Shown here: piece after piece, positions 25,605-34,719 of the stretch
Layout of the letters: each line of letters opens with the position of its first letter
How positions within the stretch are numbered: position 1 is the first letter of the stretch
Assembly (NCBI GenBank): GCA_964371555.1
Contig: CAYJMQ010000002.1
Span: 7,280-71,279 of the forward strand
Reading direction: 5' to 3'
Length of the DNA: 64,000 nucleotides
Source: CAYJMQ01 sp964371555
GTDB taxonomy: Bacteria; Bdellovibrionota; JACOXK01; 2-02-FULL-40-11
Translations under genes and position numbers: made by a program
Notes under the pieces: generated by a model
Seen by the model: the letters and a program-made list of their open reading frames with translations, nothing else
What the model was told of the DNA's origin: nothing
Database searches by the model: none

Positions 25605-26884
25605 GCTGCATGGTCGGTTTTCTTATGATGCAGTGTCTGTACAAACCCGATGCCAAAAAAGAAGAGATAACAGGGGAGAAATAAGTCTCTATGACGAAAA
25701 GCGGCGCCAATGTTTCCTTCTGAAAGCGAAAATCCGACGACAAAAATGAAAATCGTCAAAACAATCGGGAAAAAGAACCGTGCGTAGGAGGTTAATGAAA
25801 GGCAGACGCCTCTCAGAAGAAAAAAGCAACCAAGCAGCATGAAAAGGCTTTGAGGGTATGCCATCAGTTGGTTTTTTGATTGTATGTCCCATAAAAAGGG
25901 GGAAAAGAGGGCATAGGCAAGCCCTTTCAGTAGGATGAAGAGCCACGAAGAGAAAATGGGGCGATCTCCCGAAAAAAGCCCTTCTTGAATGGCATAAGGA
26001 GCGCCTGACCTGTCTATTACATGAGGGTACAAAAAGTAACCTGCGCTATCAGATAAGGCTACGTTCAACTGTTTGTCAACGAAAGGGTTCAGATGACGGT
26101 TTTTGACCAGAAAAGGGGTAATGGTAAACGCACCGACCAGAAGGGAGATGAAAAGCTTCTGCCGCCCTTCAAATGTTCTAAATAGGGCTACCAGTAGGGA
26201 CAATAGAAGGAATAGTGAAAAAAAAACGGATTTATGGGCAATGAAATACATCAGAAGTAAGGGAGGAGCCAGATAAAGTAATGGCCACTTCGGTTTTTCA
26301 AACAGAAGAAGGCAGATTCCAAGCAATACAACTACCAAGAGCAATAGGTAGGGCTCCTTAAATCCCCCCAACGAGTAATAAAAATAGCTTGGCCAAAATG
26401 AGAATAGTACTGAGACGAGTTTTGCTGTTTTTTTCCCAGAGAGCCTTAAACAGATAAAGTAAAAAATAATGGGGGTGAGGGATCCGACCAATATAGCAGT
26501 CATTTTTGTATAGATGATGGAAACCGAAAAAAAACAAAATATGAAATAATGAAGAAAGGACAAGATGGTTAAAGGGTTCATGAATCCAAAGCCATAAGGG
26601 TCATTATAGTCGGGCAATATGAGGTAGAGTAAATTTACGTTTGTCGTGTTGCTAATGTCATAGAGTTCGAGTCCCTTATAAAAGTAAAGGGCTTCGTCGC
26701 TGGAAATAAAACCTTCCGCTCCGCGCTGTTGTGCCTGGTAATAGAGATAACCCGCTATGACGAGGCGGGCAAGGAGCGAGAGAGAAAAAAGCATTATCAG
26801 AAATGGGGCATGATTCCCTCCTTTGAGATAAAGAGCGGTAAAGAGAATTAAAAGACAAATAAGAAAGAAAAGATAAAAAGTCAT
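25583..26884 (-). CDS. PMT_2-like integral membrane protein, probable GT-C glycosyltransferase
   Basis: A 433-residue polytopic protein of about 11 hydrophobic segments. An early extracytoplasmic loop has FISSDEALYFYKGLEL, whose SDE resembles the acidic catalytic loop of GT-C transferases, and LYLILPDYNDPYGFGF follows. Its length is short for ArnT but usual for minimal PMT_2-type proteins; it could also be a Wzy-like polymerase. It overlaps the upstream gene by four bases, so it is in one operon with 26881-30032. Confidence 0.6.
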   Translation of the reverse strand: MTFYLFFLICLLILFTALYLKGGNHAPFLIMLFSLSLLARLVIAGYLYYQAQQRGAEGFISSDEALYFYKGLELYDISNTTNVNLLYLILPDYNDPYGFGFMNPLTILSFLHYFIFCFFSVSIIYTKMTAILVGSLTPIIFYFICLRLSGKKTAKLVSVLFSFWPSYFYYSLGGFKEPYLLLLVVVLLGICLLLFEKPKWPLLYLAPPLLLMYFIAHKSVFFSLFLLLSLLVALFRTFEGRQKLFISLLVGAFTITPFLVKNRHLNPFVDKQLNVALSDSAGYFLYPHVIDRSGAPYAIQEGLFSGDRPIFSSWLFILLKGLAYALFSPFLWDIQSKNQLMAYPQSLFMLLGCFFLLRGVCLSLTSYARFFFPIVLTIFIFVVGFSLSEGNIGAAFRHRDLFLPCYLFFFGIGFVQTLHHKKTDHAAYFTARL

Positions 26885-28443
26885 AATTTCAATCTCTTTC
26901 CATCATTAAAATTATTTCCAAAGACATCATAAAAATCGATCATGAGCGTGCCTGCGACCGGCAGTGTAATTGTTTCTGGCGCCACATTCCGATATCCGGA
27001 AAGCTTTGTGACCGAAAAGATCATTCTACCTTCGGTCTGTCTCGGAGTCTCTACGGCGACATATGTCCCCTTTTTCATCTCGCCGGTGACAAGCCGAACC
27101 ATTGAGATCAATCCCCAATCTTCGATTGCTTGGGCCCCATAGTAGGTATTTAAATAGTTCTCGCGTTTTCGGAGCCAACTATAATCGATTTGACGCGTAA
27201 AGCTTTCTATGTCGATTACAATATTCTTTGCCTGCATGAGCTTTTCTCTTTTTTCTATCAGCGTTTCATAGATAGCGCGGTTGAGCCGGCAAGCCACAAC
27301 CTGCGTCCAGGCTCCCCCCTGGCATGTGATCATAAAAATGATAAGCAGTGTCAAGAGAACCGGCTTTTGATACCTCTTCATCCGGCTAAAGACCCAGAGA
27401 AGAAACGAGCCTATACCGATAGAAGGTAAAACAAGATGCCTTGCCCCCACCCCACCCCAGGAATTAATGAGAATCGGTAAAGCAAAGGAAAAGAATATGA
27501 TCACTGAAAGCGGAAGGAATCTGGCATCTATTTTTTTGAAAGAGCGATTTTTGATCGCTGCCATAAAGATCGCAATGGCAAGGAAATTCAAGAGAATGAT
27601 GATCAAAAGCCATGGGCTTTCGATTGTGAAGAATTTGTAAAGACCATATAGGAGATTTCTTGCCATATAGCGCCCCGTGTAATGATGTGCGAGATCAACC
27701 AGATTGAAAGGGATCATTGAAAATGAGGGCGAGTGCGTATGAACGGGACTGAGAGCGCCCAAGCCAAAAACATTCGTAAGCTTAAATAAAAGGTAAAAAG
27801 CGGATGGAATAATAAAAAGGAGGGAGACTTTGAGCTTTTCCCTCTTGAAGAGAAAAACATAGCTTATGAGGATGATCGGTAAAAAGAAGCCGGGTTCATA
27901 GAAAAAGATCGCAAAAGAATATGAGGCGATTGAATACCAGAGGTATTTTCTTTTTTCGGATTGGGTATAATAAACGGTGAAAAGAAAGCTCAGGACATGA
28001 AAAATATTGGCAATGTCCATCACGGTGTAAACGGGAATATGGTACATCTCAAGCTTATTCGGAAGCAGACAAAAAATAATGGCGCCAACGACCGCTAAGA
28101 AGGAATCGTTCAAGAGCGCCTCTAATAATAGAAAAATAGCGATGAGAAGAGCGGAGCTCAAAATTACCATCAACATGAATCCGATTTGCGGCTCGCCGTA
28201 AGAGAGTTTTTCCTGAAGCATCAGGAAAATAAAAGAGAGGGGACGGTCTGGCTGCCTCAAGGCATTGGAGAAGATCTCCTGATATGAGAGTTCATCTGCC
28301 TTTACCGATAAGGCGTAATCGTCGTTACCGATCGATGCGCGTTCAAATGGCAGAAAGTGCGCTAAAATATTGAGACAGATCAGAAAAACAAAAACCTTAG
28401 TTCTGTTAAACATTTTTTTGAGCGATGACCAGCATAATATCAA
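26881..28443 (-). CDS. Integral membrane protein with a soluble C-terminal tail (possible GT-C)
   Basis: A 520-residue protein with about 10 hydrophobic segments up to residue 400 and a soluble extracytoplasmic tail of about 120 residues. An early loop contains FERASIGNDDYALSVKADEL, whose acidic pair is in the place of a GT-C catalytic loop. MYHIPVYTVMDIANI lies in a later loop. I cannot assign a family with confidence. It overlaps the methyltransferase upstream by 38 bases and the GT-C downstream by four, so it belongs to one transcription unit. A glycan transferase or polymerase role is inferred. Confidence 0.55.
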   Translation of the reverse strand: MILCWSSLKKMFNRTKVFVFLICLNILAHFLPFERASIGNDDYALSVKADELSYQEIFSNALRQPDRPLSFIFLMLQEKLSYGEPQIGFMLMVILSSALLIAIFLLLEALLNDSFLAVVGAIIFCLLPNKLEMYHIPVYTVMDIANIFHVLSFLFTVYYTQSEKRKYLWYSIASYSFAIFFYEPGFFLPIILISYVFLFKREKLKVSLLFIIPSAFYLLFKLTNVFGLGALSPVHTHSPSFSMIPFNLVDLAHHYTGRYMARNLLYGLYKFFTIESPWLLIIILLNFLAIAIFMAAIKNRSFKKIDARFLPLSVIIFFSFALPILINSWGGVGARHLVLPSIGIGSFLLWVFSRMKRYQKPVLLTLLIIFMITCQGGAWTQVVACRLNRAIYETLIEKREKLMQAKNIVIDIESFTRQIDYSWLRKRENYLNTYYGAQAIEDWGLISMVRLVTGEMKKGTYVAVETPRQTEGRMIFSVTKLSGYRNVAPETITLPVAGTLMIDFYDVFGNNFNDGKRLKL

Positions 28444-29299
28444 ATAGATTCATTTTTAAAGCGATTTTTGAAAAGCGGGACTGTGAAAAGCGTTGATACC
28501 AGGCCGAGGCAAATGACCATTTGTATGAAGTGATAAACCGAAAGAATAAGTAGTCGAGTGTCAAATGGAGACCGGGATAGCAGATCTCTTTTGCCGTAAA
28601 ACCCCCTTGTTCCAGTAATTTTCGAATCGTATCTGTGTCGAAGTAGGAAAGATGCTGGGGAATATTATAGAGGTGCCATTTCCGTCCAGAAAGTCTGGCC
28701 ACAAGGCTTCCGACATCGCCTGTTGTCAGTGCGACGATCCCTCCCGGTTTTACGATATTTCCGATCAATTTGATCGTTTTAACCGGCTGAGCAACATGCT
28801 CTATGACATCCCACATTGTGACAACATCAAATTGTGTTGTCAGATGTTTAAGTTCCTCTACCCCCCCTTCATAAACCTCGAATCCCTTTTGTCTTGCCAT
28901 CTTTGCGGCGTATGCGGATATTTCAGAGCCGGATACATCCCAATATTTTGAGGCTGCTTCGAGAAATGTACCCGTTGCGCACCCCACATCGAGCAGGGAG
29001 CCCCCATCGCTGAATTTTCTGATCTGTTTGATTCTCTCAAGAAACGTGGCATGAAAGCTCTTCGATTCATTTTCGTAGTGACTGTACCCATGTTTTTTCC
29101 CGGTATCGTTGAAAAAATCCTCTGCGTAATACTCTTTTAAAAATGTGGGGGTAGGATCAAAATTTAAGAAAACAAGGTTGCACGCTTTGCAACGGCAAAC
29201 TTCGTGTTGATCCTTTACAAAAAGAGGGATCAGTTGCCCGGTGGTATCAGATGAGCCGCAGAGTCTGCAAAAATCGAGTTTTTTAATGGTATTTTCCAA
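28406..29299 (-). CDS. SAM-dependent methyltransferase with N-terminal zinc-ribbon-like Cys pairs
   Basis: A 297-residue class I methyltransferase. The N-terminus has two Cys pairs (FCRLCGSSD at about 10-18 and CRCKACNL at about 36-43), a small zinc-finger-like element common in sugar and lipid methyltransferases of glycan clusters. The SAM-binding glycines are in LLDVGCATGTFLE (about 103-115), with DVVTMWDVIEHV as the post-motif. It may methylate a nucleotide sugar or lipid-linked glycan, as do O-antigen methyltransferases (inference). It overlaps its downstream membrane gene by 38 bases and the upstream GT2 by 17. Confidence 0.8.
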   Translation of the reverse strand: MENTIKKLDFCRLCGSSDTTGQLIPLFVKDQHEVCRCKACNLVFLNFDPTPTFLKEYYAEDFFNDTGKKHGYSHYENESKSFHATFLERIKQIRKFSDGGSLLDVGCATGTFLEAASKYWDVSGSEISAYAAKMARQKGFEVYEGGVEELKHLTTQFDVVTMWDVIEHVAQPVKTIKLIGNIVKPGGIVALTTGDVGSLVARLSGRKWHLYNIPQHLSYFDTDTIRKLLEQGGFTAKEICYPGLHLTLDYLFFRFITSYKWSFASAWYQRFSQSRFSKIALKMNLFDIMLVIAQKNV

Positions 29300-30032
29300 G
29301 ATAGTAGTTCAATTTTATTTTTATTAAATCACGAAACGATCCAAAGGTATCGACAACGGGAGAGACTTTACTCCCCTCCATATGATACCACCGGACTGGC
29401 AATTCAAAGGTTTTATAATTGAAAAGCTTTGCCAGGAAAAGAATCTCTGAATCATAAGACCAGCGTTCAACCGCTGCCCGCTTAAACAAATTTTTCGCAA
29501 CAGGCGTCCGAAATCCTTTGAAGCCGCAGGTAATATCTGTAAACCGGAGCCCCAGGAAAAAATTTGTCATCATCGTGAAGCCCTTGCCTAAAATTCTTCT
29601 TGGAATTCTTTGTTTGACCATCGTTTGTGTCAGCAGATGTTTTTTGGTTCCGACAACAATGTCGTATGAGTCGAGTAAGGCGAGGCATCTTTCGATTTCA
29701 TCCAAATGAATTGAAAAATCGGCATCCATGACGATTACTTTGTCCCCTCCTGCCTGCAGGATCCCTTGTTTTACAGCGCAGCCCTTTCCCCGGTTGGGTT
29801 GATAACTTACGATTTTAACAGACGGCTGGAGCAGATTTTTTTTAAATTCTTCCAGAATATTCAATGTTTGGTCGGTCGATCCGTCATTGACAAAGACGAT
29901 CTCAGCGCGCTCCGGGAGTTTTTTTTGAATATGTGTCTGAAACGAGGAGAGATTTGGTTTAAGGCGCTTTGCCTCATTGAAACAGGGGATGACAATACTC
30001 AATTCATCTCTTTCAAGAGGGGCCATACTCAT
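29283..30032 (-). CDS. Family 2 glycosyltransferase (dolichyl-phosphate glucosyltransferase-like)
   Basis: A 249-residue GT-A protein with SIVIPCFNEAKRL, FVNDGSTDQT, RGKGCAVKQGI and the metal-binding VMDADFSIHLDEIE. The C-terminal DITCGFKGFRT and VRWYHMEGSKVSP are typical of ALG5/YkoT-like enzymes that transfer hexose to polyprenyl phosphate. No membrane helix is visible, so association is peripheral. It would provide lipid-linked sugar for the GT-C proteins encoded downstream in the same operon. It starts the four-gene minus-strand unit 30032-25583. Confidence 0.85.
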   Translation of the reverse strand: MSMAPLERDELSIVIPCFNEAKRLKPNLSSFQTHIQKKLPERAEIVFVNDGSTDQTLNILEEFKKNLLQPSVKIVSYQPNRGKGCAVKQGILQAGGDKVIVMDADFSIHLDEIERCLALLDSYDIVVGTKKHLLTQTMVKQRIPRRILGKGFTMMTNFFLGLRFTDITCGFKGFRTPVAKNLFKRAAVERWSYDSEILFLAKLFNYKTFELPVRWYHMEGSKVSPVVDTFGSFRDLIKIKLNYYLGKYH

Positions 30033-30101
30033 TAAACGGCTATCTTAAAGAGAAACGCATGGCAAGATTAAATTAGACTTGCATGATATCCAAAGAGCCT
30101 T

Positions 30102-30884
30102 CTATGTTGGAAGGGATCCTTCTTTGTTCGCGTGATTTCTCAAGGGGCTGATCGGTTGGGGAAAGGGGGGGGAAAGAGGGGGAGAAAGGGGAGGGCGCAA
30201 ACCGTGATCCGGCATACCGAGTTCCTGAAAGCCGATCGTATATTTTGAATTCTTCGTTACGCGGAAGGGAAAAAAGTTCATGACGTTCGCAGCCGATATA
30301 TCATGATGCCGGGCATATTTTAGCTCGATGACGGTGTCATAGCATTTAGCCCAATGAAACATTTGTTGGGATAATTTAAATATTCTTGCGGTTATTAATT
30401 CTGAATCAACCGTCAAACGAAATTGTCTATCAAAAGATTGATAATATTTTCGTTTGTAGCGATTGACCAAAACTGGCATGAGAAGTTCCATGAGATTTTT
30501 TGTTGTCAGGCCGATTTCGGATTCTAGAATAGTCTCTTTTAGAATGTCAGCCATCTTATCATCTTTAAGGAAAGAAAAGGGCTTCAAATCATATTGTTTC
30601 TTAACTGTCAGAGAATTCTTTTTTATTTTGAGTTCCAATACGGGTTTTGAAATATCACCCCACAATTGGCCATACCAACGAACCCGGATCTTTTGGCGAT
30701 AGGGATGCCCCTCAATGGAATCTCGATAACACTCACTGTCATGGGTGTCAAAATAGATATTGTTAATATATCGTTCATGATAGATTTCAGAAAATGCCAG
30801 TGGATGTAGTCGGATCAGTAATTCTATTTGGGGACGTGTTAACTCTTTTGTAACAAATTTATTCTCGTATCGTATGTCACTCAT
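30102..30884 (-). CDS. VTC-domain (polyphosphate polymerase-like) protein
   Basis: A 260-residue VTC domain. It starts with the basic/acidic tunnel strand YENKFVTKEL, followed by YINNIYFDTHD, QKIRVRWYG and PVLELKIKKN, which carry the Arg, Lys and Glu expected to line the polymer tunnel. In yeast VTC4 this fold makes polyphosphate from ATP; bacterial relatives beside CotH genes have unproven chemistry. The C-terminus is a Pro/Ser-rich low-complexity tail encoded by a G-rich (plus-strand) array at 30158-30191. It overlaps the CotH gene by eight bases and forms one operon with it and DUF4956. Confidence 0.85.
   Translation of the reverse strand: MSDIRYENKFVTKELTRPQIELLIRLHPLAFSEIYHERYINNIYFDTHDSECYRDSIEGHPYRQKIRVRWYGQLWGDISKPVLELKIKKNSLTVKKQYDLKPFSFLKDDKMADILKETILESEIGLTTKNLMELLMPVLVNRYKRKYYQSFDRQFRLTVDSELITARIFKLSQQMFHWAKCYDTVIELKYARHHDISAANVMNFFPFRVTKNSKYTIGFQELGMPDHGLRPPLSPPLSPPFPQPISPLRNHANKEGSLPT
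30158..30191 (+). repeat. G-tract array opposite the VTC tail
   Basis: On the plus strand, G runs of 4, 8, 5 and 4 are at 30158-30161, 30165-30172, 30178-30182 and 30188-30191, with loops of three to five bases. On the coding (minus) strand this yields Pro/Ser/Phe codons at the end of the VTC protein. The layout fits a G-quadruplex motif. Confidence 0.45.
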
Positions 30885-33495
30885 TTGCGTACAATAATTT
30901 CTTTATGTTGCTCTGTTTTTCATTTAGGGGAATCTCTTTGCCATTCAATGTCAGAGAGGAATCATTCTCAACGAGATGGTTTCGCACAACATTGTTTATT
31001 GTAAGTTTGTTACACTCCATCGATGCTGGCCCAAATTCAGGTTTTTTGCGGAAGACAGCTATGCCAATCTCACTGTTTTTAATAGAACTATCAAATAGAG
31101 AGACTCGGCTTAAATCCTTGCTCGCTATCCCTATTTTTGAGCTTTCTATTTCAATATGTCTGGCTTGAACAAGGCTATTTTCACCCGCACTGATCCCTTT
31201 ATCCCGGATATGCGACATAAAAAGCCGATCTAATTCGATCACACTTCCAGAAAAATCGAGGGCATCCCCACCGATGTTTGTAAACATTGTATCTATAATT
31301 TCCCCTTTAGTGAAATCCCCATCCACTGCGTCGCTCAAGATATTGCTAAATAGGGATGAATGGATTTTAAATTCCGAGCGAAAGATATTCAGGTAATCAT
31401 CCCCCTTTTTATTATTCAGAAATTTTGTGTGATAAATTTCAACCGGGGATTCGTAAAACGTAATGGCCCCGGTTAAGATCCAATTCTTTTCAGAGGGAGC
31501 ATTTAAACCATGAAAGACGAGATGTTTTAGTATCGATTTTTCACGGGCTTTTAAAACCACAAGCCCCTCACCTGTAAAATCAGATGAATGAATCGAAATC
31601 GGTTCTTGAACAGAACCCAAAAAATAGAGGGGTGAATAAGAAATAATTTTTGCTCTCTTCCTTAAGTCAATTTTTGTTCCGGGAAAGCAATAAACGGTAT
31701 ATCCAGGCGGTATAATAAGGGGATGATTGAGGTTCCAAGATCCCTGTCGAATCAGGATTTCCTTTTTGGAATCATTCATCGTCATAAAAGGGACCGTATG
31801 GCTGTTGGGGTCTTGACGAAGTAGATCGCTGCTCACATCAACAAGAGCTTCTTGCCGTTGGGGCGAGATCGGCGCAATTTTCTCTTCTTTTCCACCCAAC
31901 ATTTTGTATGCCAGTTTAAAGTGATCGATGTTTTTATCTAAAGTCGCTTTTGGATGCTCTTGGGGATAGAACGTGAAGTTATGAAATTCGAGAGGTTGCG
32001 CTTCTTTTTTTGGATCTAAAATGATTCTTGTTTTTGGTGTGAGTTTTAAGGAGCCTTTATAGAGGAGATGGGATATTTCGACCGGCAGGGCTTGAATATT
32101 GGCGACCTCTAAAATGAGATGGTTATCATCAATTCCTCTCTCATATGCCAAAAGCCCGTTCAAGGGGTTCAGTAATTGTTTGATAAACGCTTGATTTGCA
32201 TAGAGGTACTTCGTTGTATAGTGGAAATAGGGGAAATCTTTATAGAGGATGGAAAGTTTTTTCTGTAACTCTGCATTCAAATCCTTAAGAAGACGATCTA
32301 AGTATTCCTTTTCAGAAATTCGATATAGTTCTGATAAATATTTTTCCAACAAAATCGGATTGCTAAAAATGCGACGATGATGCTCTTTTGAAATATAACT
32401 ATCACGATTTTCCAAATAGTGAATGGTTTGAATATAAAAACCCCTCCCCTTATCGAAAGCAATCGGTTCTAGCTTGGAAGTGATTGGGTTGTAATAAAAT
32501 CGTAGATTTGGCCACCCCAATGCATGTGATCCATCCATAAGATCGCTGATGGCATAAAAAGTAGCCAGTTTATCTACGTCGATCAATTTGTGAACTGCAA
32601 GAGCGCCATTTCGAAATTCATTTAAGAGGGCTTTAGCCTGAATCATTTCTGAGGCGGGGGTATTTTTCTTATCATAATCTAAAATGGGCGCCGACATAAT
32701 ATATTCATCAAAAAGTCTATTGGCGGCGTCAGGGATGCGGTTCGAACTGTAGCGAGCTCCAAAATAAGTATCAAAAAAAAGATTTTCATCGAAACGTACA
32801 ATAGCGCCTGTACGTCGGGCATTGCTCTCAATCGTCAATTTATCAAAATGTTCTTCTAGTGCATAAATGCCCAGTGTTTTTCCATTTAAAATAACTTTAA
32901 CAAAATCATATCTCAATGCTGCGATGCCCTCCCTCTTTAGGGCCTCATGATAGATCCATTCATAGATATAATTTCGTGTCTTTGGGTGTTGGAGAGAAAT
33001 TTTTTTCATTCCTCTCCATGTTTCGTTTCCTTTGATCTTTACACGAAATGACCACCGATCTCCTTGCCAATGATCTGACAGATCCCCTTTGAGTCGCAGT
33101 TCTATATTGTAGGTCTTATCGTTGTAACGGAGTTTGGCATTTACAAAGTCATCGTCTTTGCTGTCAAGTTGGCCTGTCTTTAACGCAATATCCCGTTTTT
33201 TTTCCAATTTTTGATAATTTACAAAACTGATATCAATATAAATCGTTTTAACATCTGCAAATAACCCCCTTAGAAAATTAAGGGGGACCTTTATATTTTC
33301 CAAAAAGAGGGGTTTTAACACATCACTTGTTGATCCCAGTTTTGTTGAAAATACCCCCAAGATATAAGAGACTAGAAACCCACCCACAACAAAGACAAGG
33401 ATGAGAAACCGTCGAATCTTTTGTATGTATTTCCAGCCAGAGAAGATAGTCTTGCGCCAGAATAGATAATCAGGGGGCTCATTTTTGAGGAGCAT
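30877..33495 (-). CDS. CotH kinase-family protein with C-terminal beta-helix
   Basis: An 872-residue protein with one N-terminal membrane helix (about 29-49) and a large extracytoplasmic part. Residues about 120-400 contain CotH-family features: LRLKGDLSDHWQGDRWSF, KKISLQHPKTRNYIYEWI, LGIYALEEHFDKL, DLMDGSHALGWPN and LEPIAFDKGRGF (catalytic/metal aspartate). CotH-type kinases phosphorylate secreted or surface proteins. Residues about 590-860 have short repeats (IETSKIGIASKD-like rungs) expected of a right-handed beta-helix, which often binds polysaccharide. The gene lies between DUF4956 and VTC with two-base and eight-base junctions. Its position in a polysaccharide cluster fits surface modification. 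Confidence 0.82.
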   Translation of the reverse strand: MLLKNEPPDYLFWRKTIFSGWKYIQKIRRFLILVFVVGGFLVSYILGVFSTKLGSTSDVLKPLFLENIKVPLNFLRGLFADVKTIYIDISFVNYQKLEKKRDIALKTGQLDSKDDDFVNAKLRYNDKTYNIELRLKGDLSDHWQGDRWSFRVKIKGNETWRGMKKISLQHPKTRNYIYEWIYHEALKREGIAALRYDFVKVILNGKTLGIYALEEHFDKLTIESNARRTGAIVRFDENLFFDTYFGARYSSNRIPDAANRLFDEYIMSAPILDYDKKNTPASEMIQAKALLNEFRNGALAVHKLIDVDKLATFYAISDLMDGSHALGWPNLRFYYNPITSKLEPIAFDKGRGFYIQTIHYLENRDSYISKEHHRRIFSNPILLEKYLSELYRISEKEYLDRLLKDLNAELQKKLSILYKDFPYFHYTTKYLYANQAFIKQLLNPLNGLLAYERGIDDNHLILEVANIQALPVEISHLLYKGSLKLTPKTRIILDPKKEAQPLEFHNFTFYPQEHPKATLDKNIDHFKLAYKMLGGKEEKIAPISPQRQEALVDVSSDLLRQDPNSHTVPFMTMNDSKKEILIRQGSWNLNHPLIIPPGYTVYCFPGTKIDLRKRAKIISYSPLYFLGSVQEPISIHSSDFTGEGLVVLKAREKSILKHLVFHGLNAPSEKNWILTGAITFYESPVEIYHTKFLNNKKGDDYLNIFRSEFKIHSSLFSNILSDAVDGDFTKGEIIDTMFTNIGGDALDFSGSVIELDRLFMSHIRDKGISAGENSLVQARHIEIESSKIGIASKDLSRVSLFDSSIKNSEIGIAVFRKKPEFGPASMECNKLTINNVVRNHLVENDSSLTLNGKEIPLNEKQSNIKKLLYANE

Positions 33496-33497
33496 TT

Positions 33498-34184
33498 TTA
33501 GAAAATACCTTTGTTATCTAAAAAGGTGAATCTAAGGGAGGTGTCCAACGTCTGAAGGGATTTTTTGGTTTCTTCAATTTTTTGAGGATCATTAAACTCA
33601 ACGAGGAACGAGGCATCGATTGTGCGATTGTTCTCATCGAAACGTTTTAAATTGACGGTTGTGCAGTGTTTTTTGAGGATGAAGATGATTTGACTGAGTG
33701 TGACATCTGTTTGAGAGGGGCTCGAAACGGTTAAGAAGAGATTCTGAGAATCAAATGACTGTGAATAGAGATTTTTTATATAAATGACGGCAACAATAAA
33801 AAGAAAAGCAACAAGGGTGATCGTTCTTTGGCCAGCTCCCAATCCAAGTCCAATAGCTATGGCCAAAAAAAGATAAGAAAGCTCTTCGGGTTCCTTGATT
33901 GCCGCACGGAATCTCACAATAGAAAGGGCTCCAACCAGACCGAGCGATAGAGCCAAGGATGATTTAACGATCATAATGACCACAAGTGTTGTCAGCGTGA
34001 TCAGCACAAAATTGCTTGCAAAGAATCTCCTGTTAGAGAGCGAACGACCATATTTGGTATAGATGATGGCCAATGTATAGGCCAATATCGCAGCAAGGGA
34101 CAGATTAATCAAGAAATCAGGAAGTGAAAGGGCGCTGGATCCTGCAGCTTCTGATTGAATGAGAGAGTCAATTTTTGGATTCAT
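33498..34184 (-). CDS. DUF4956 membrane protein
   Basis: A 228-residue protein with four membrane helices. The hallmark is LGLVGALSIVRFRAAIKEP, a re-entrant-like segment conserved across DUF4956, followed by an EELSYLFLAIAIGLGLGAG helix. The C-terminal 80 residues form a small soluble domain. DUF4956 proteins are commonly encoded beside CotH and VTC genes, and the same trio is present here with 2-base spacing to CotH. The molecular role is unknown; a membrane scaffold or transporter for the CotH/VTC pair is inference. It is the first gene of the operon. Confidence 0.85.
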   Translation of the reverse strand: MNPKIDSLIQSEAAGSSALSLPDFLINLSLAAILAYTLAIIYTKYGRSLSNRRFFASNFVLITLTTLVVIMIVKSSLALSLGLVGALSIVRFRAAIKEPEELSYLFLAIAIGLGLGAGQRTITLVAFLFIVAVIYIKNLYSQSFDSQNLFLTVSSPSQTDVTLSQIIFILKKHCTTVNLKRFDENNRTIDASFLVEFNDPQKIEETKKSLQTLDTSLRFTFLDNKGIF

Positions 34185-34269
34185 TTCTATTAAATGCAGA
34201 GAAATCCTATTTTAAAAGATACTGGGAGTCAATGCTAACTTATTTTATGGGCCTAGATGGGAGCGTCCG

Positions 34270-34719
34270 CTATCTGTCCACCCGTTCCCAGCGGTAGGGG
34301 ACACTATCGCCGTATGGGGGATAGCGTTTCATCTCTTTCGGGTCGTGTGGAAAGTTTGCGCAGTTTGCGACAATGGCAGTCTCCCTCCCGATGACCTTGT
34401 AGCCATTGATCACTCCAGGCGGGATCCGGGTGAGCTGATAATTGTTTTCACCGGTAAAAATTTCCATGAGAGTTTTGTATGTTTTGGAATCGGCCCTGTT
34501 GTCATAGAGCACAAGTTTAATCATCCCTTTTATCACGGCATAAAATTGGGTCTGATAGGTATGTTCGTGCCATCCCTTGATGACGCCCGGATAGGCGGTC
34601 GAAAAATATATTTCCCCAAACTTTTCGAAATGGGGGTCGTTTGCGCGAAGCATGTGCAGGATGCTCCCCCTCTCATCGCAAATCCTTTTAAGCGGAACAA
34701 TCAGGACGTCTTGAATCAT
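34270..34719 (-). CDS. Cupin-fold dTDP-sugar 3,5-epimerase-like protein (RmlC family)
   Basis: A 149-residue cupin of the RmlC/dTDP-sugar isomerase group, somewhat shorter than the typical 180 of RmlC. It has RICDERGSILHMLR, a KGWHEHTYQTQFYAV segment with the substrate-binding His, KLVLYDNR and RIPPGVINGYKVIG. Full RmlC has a catalytic His-Asp pair; WHEHTYQTQF suits it, but the second partner is not certain. It may epimerise the keto-sugar made with the SDR upstream, whose stop overlaps its start by four bases. Confidence 0.78.
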   Translation of the reverse strand: MIQDVLIVPLKRICDERGSILHMLRANDPHFEKFGEIYFSTAYPGVIKGWHEHTYQTQFYAVIKGMIKLVLYDNRADSKTYKTLMEIFTGENNYQLTRIPPGVINGYKVIGRETAIVANCANFPHDPKEMKRYPPYGDSVPYRWERVDR

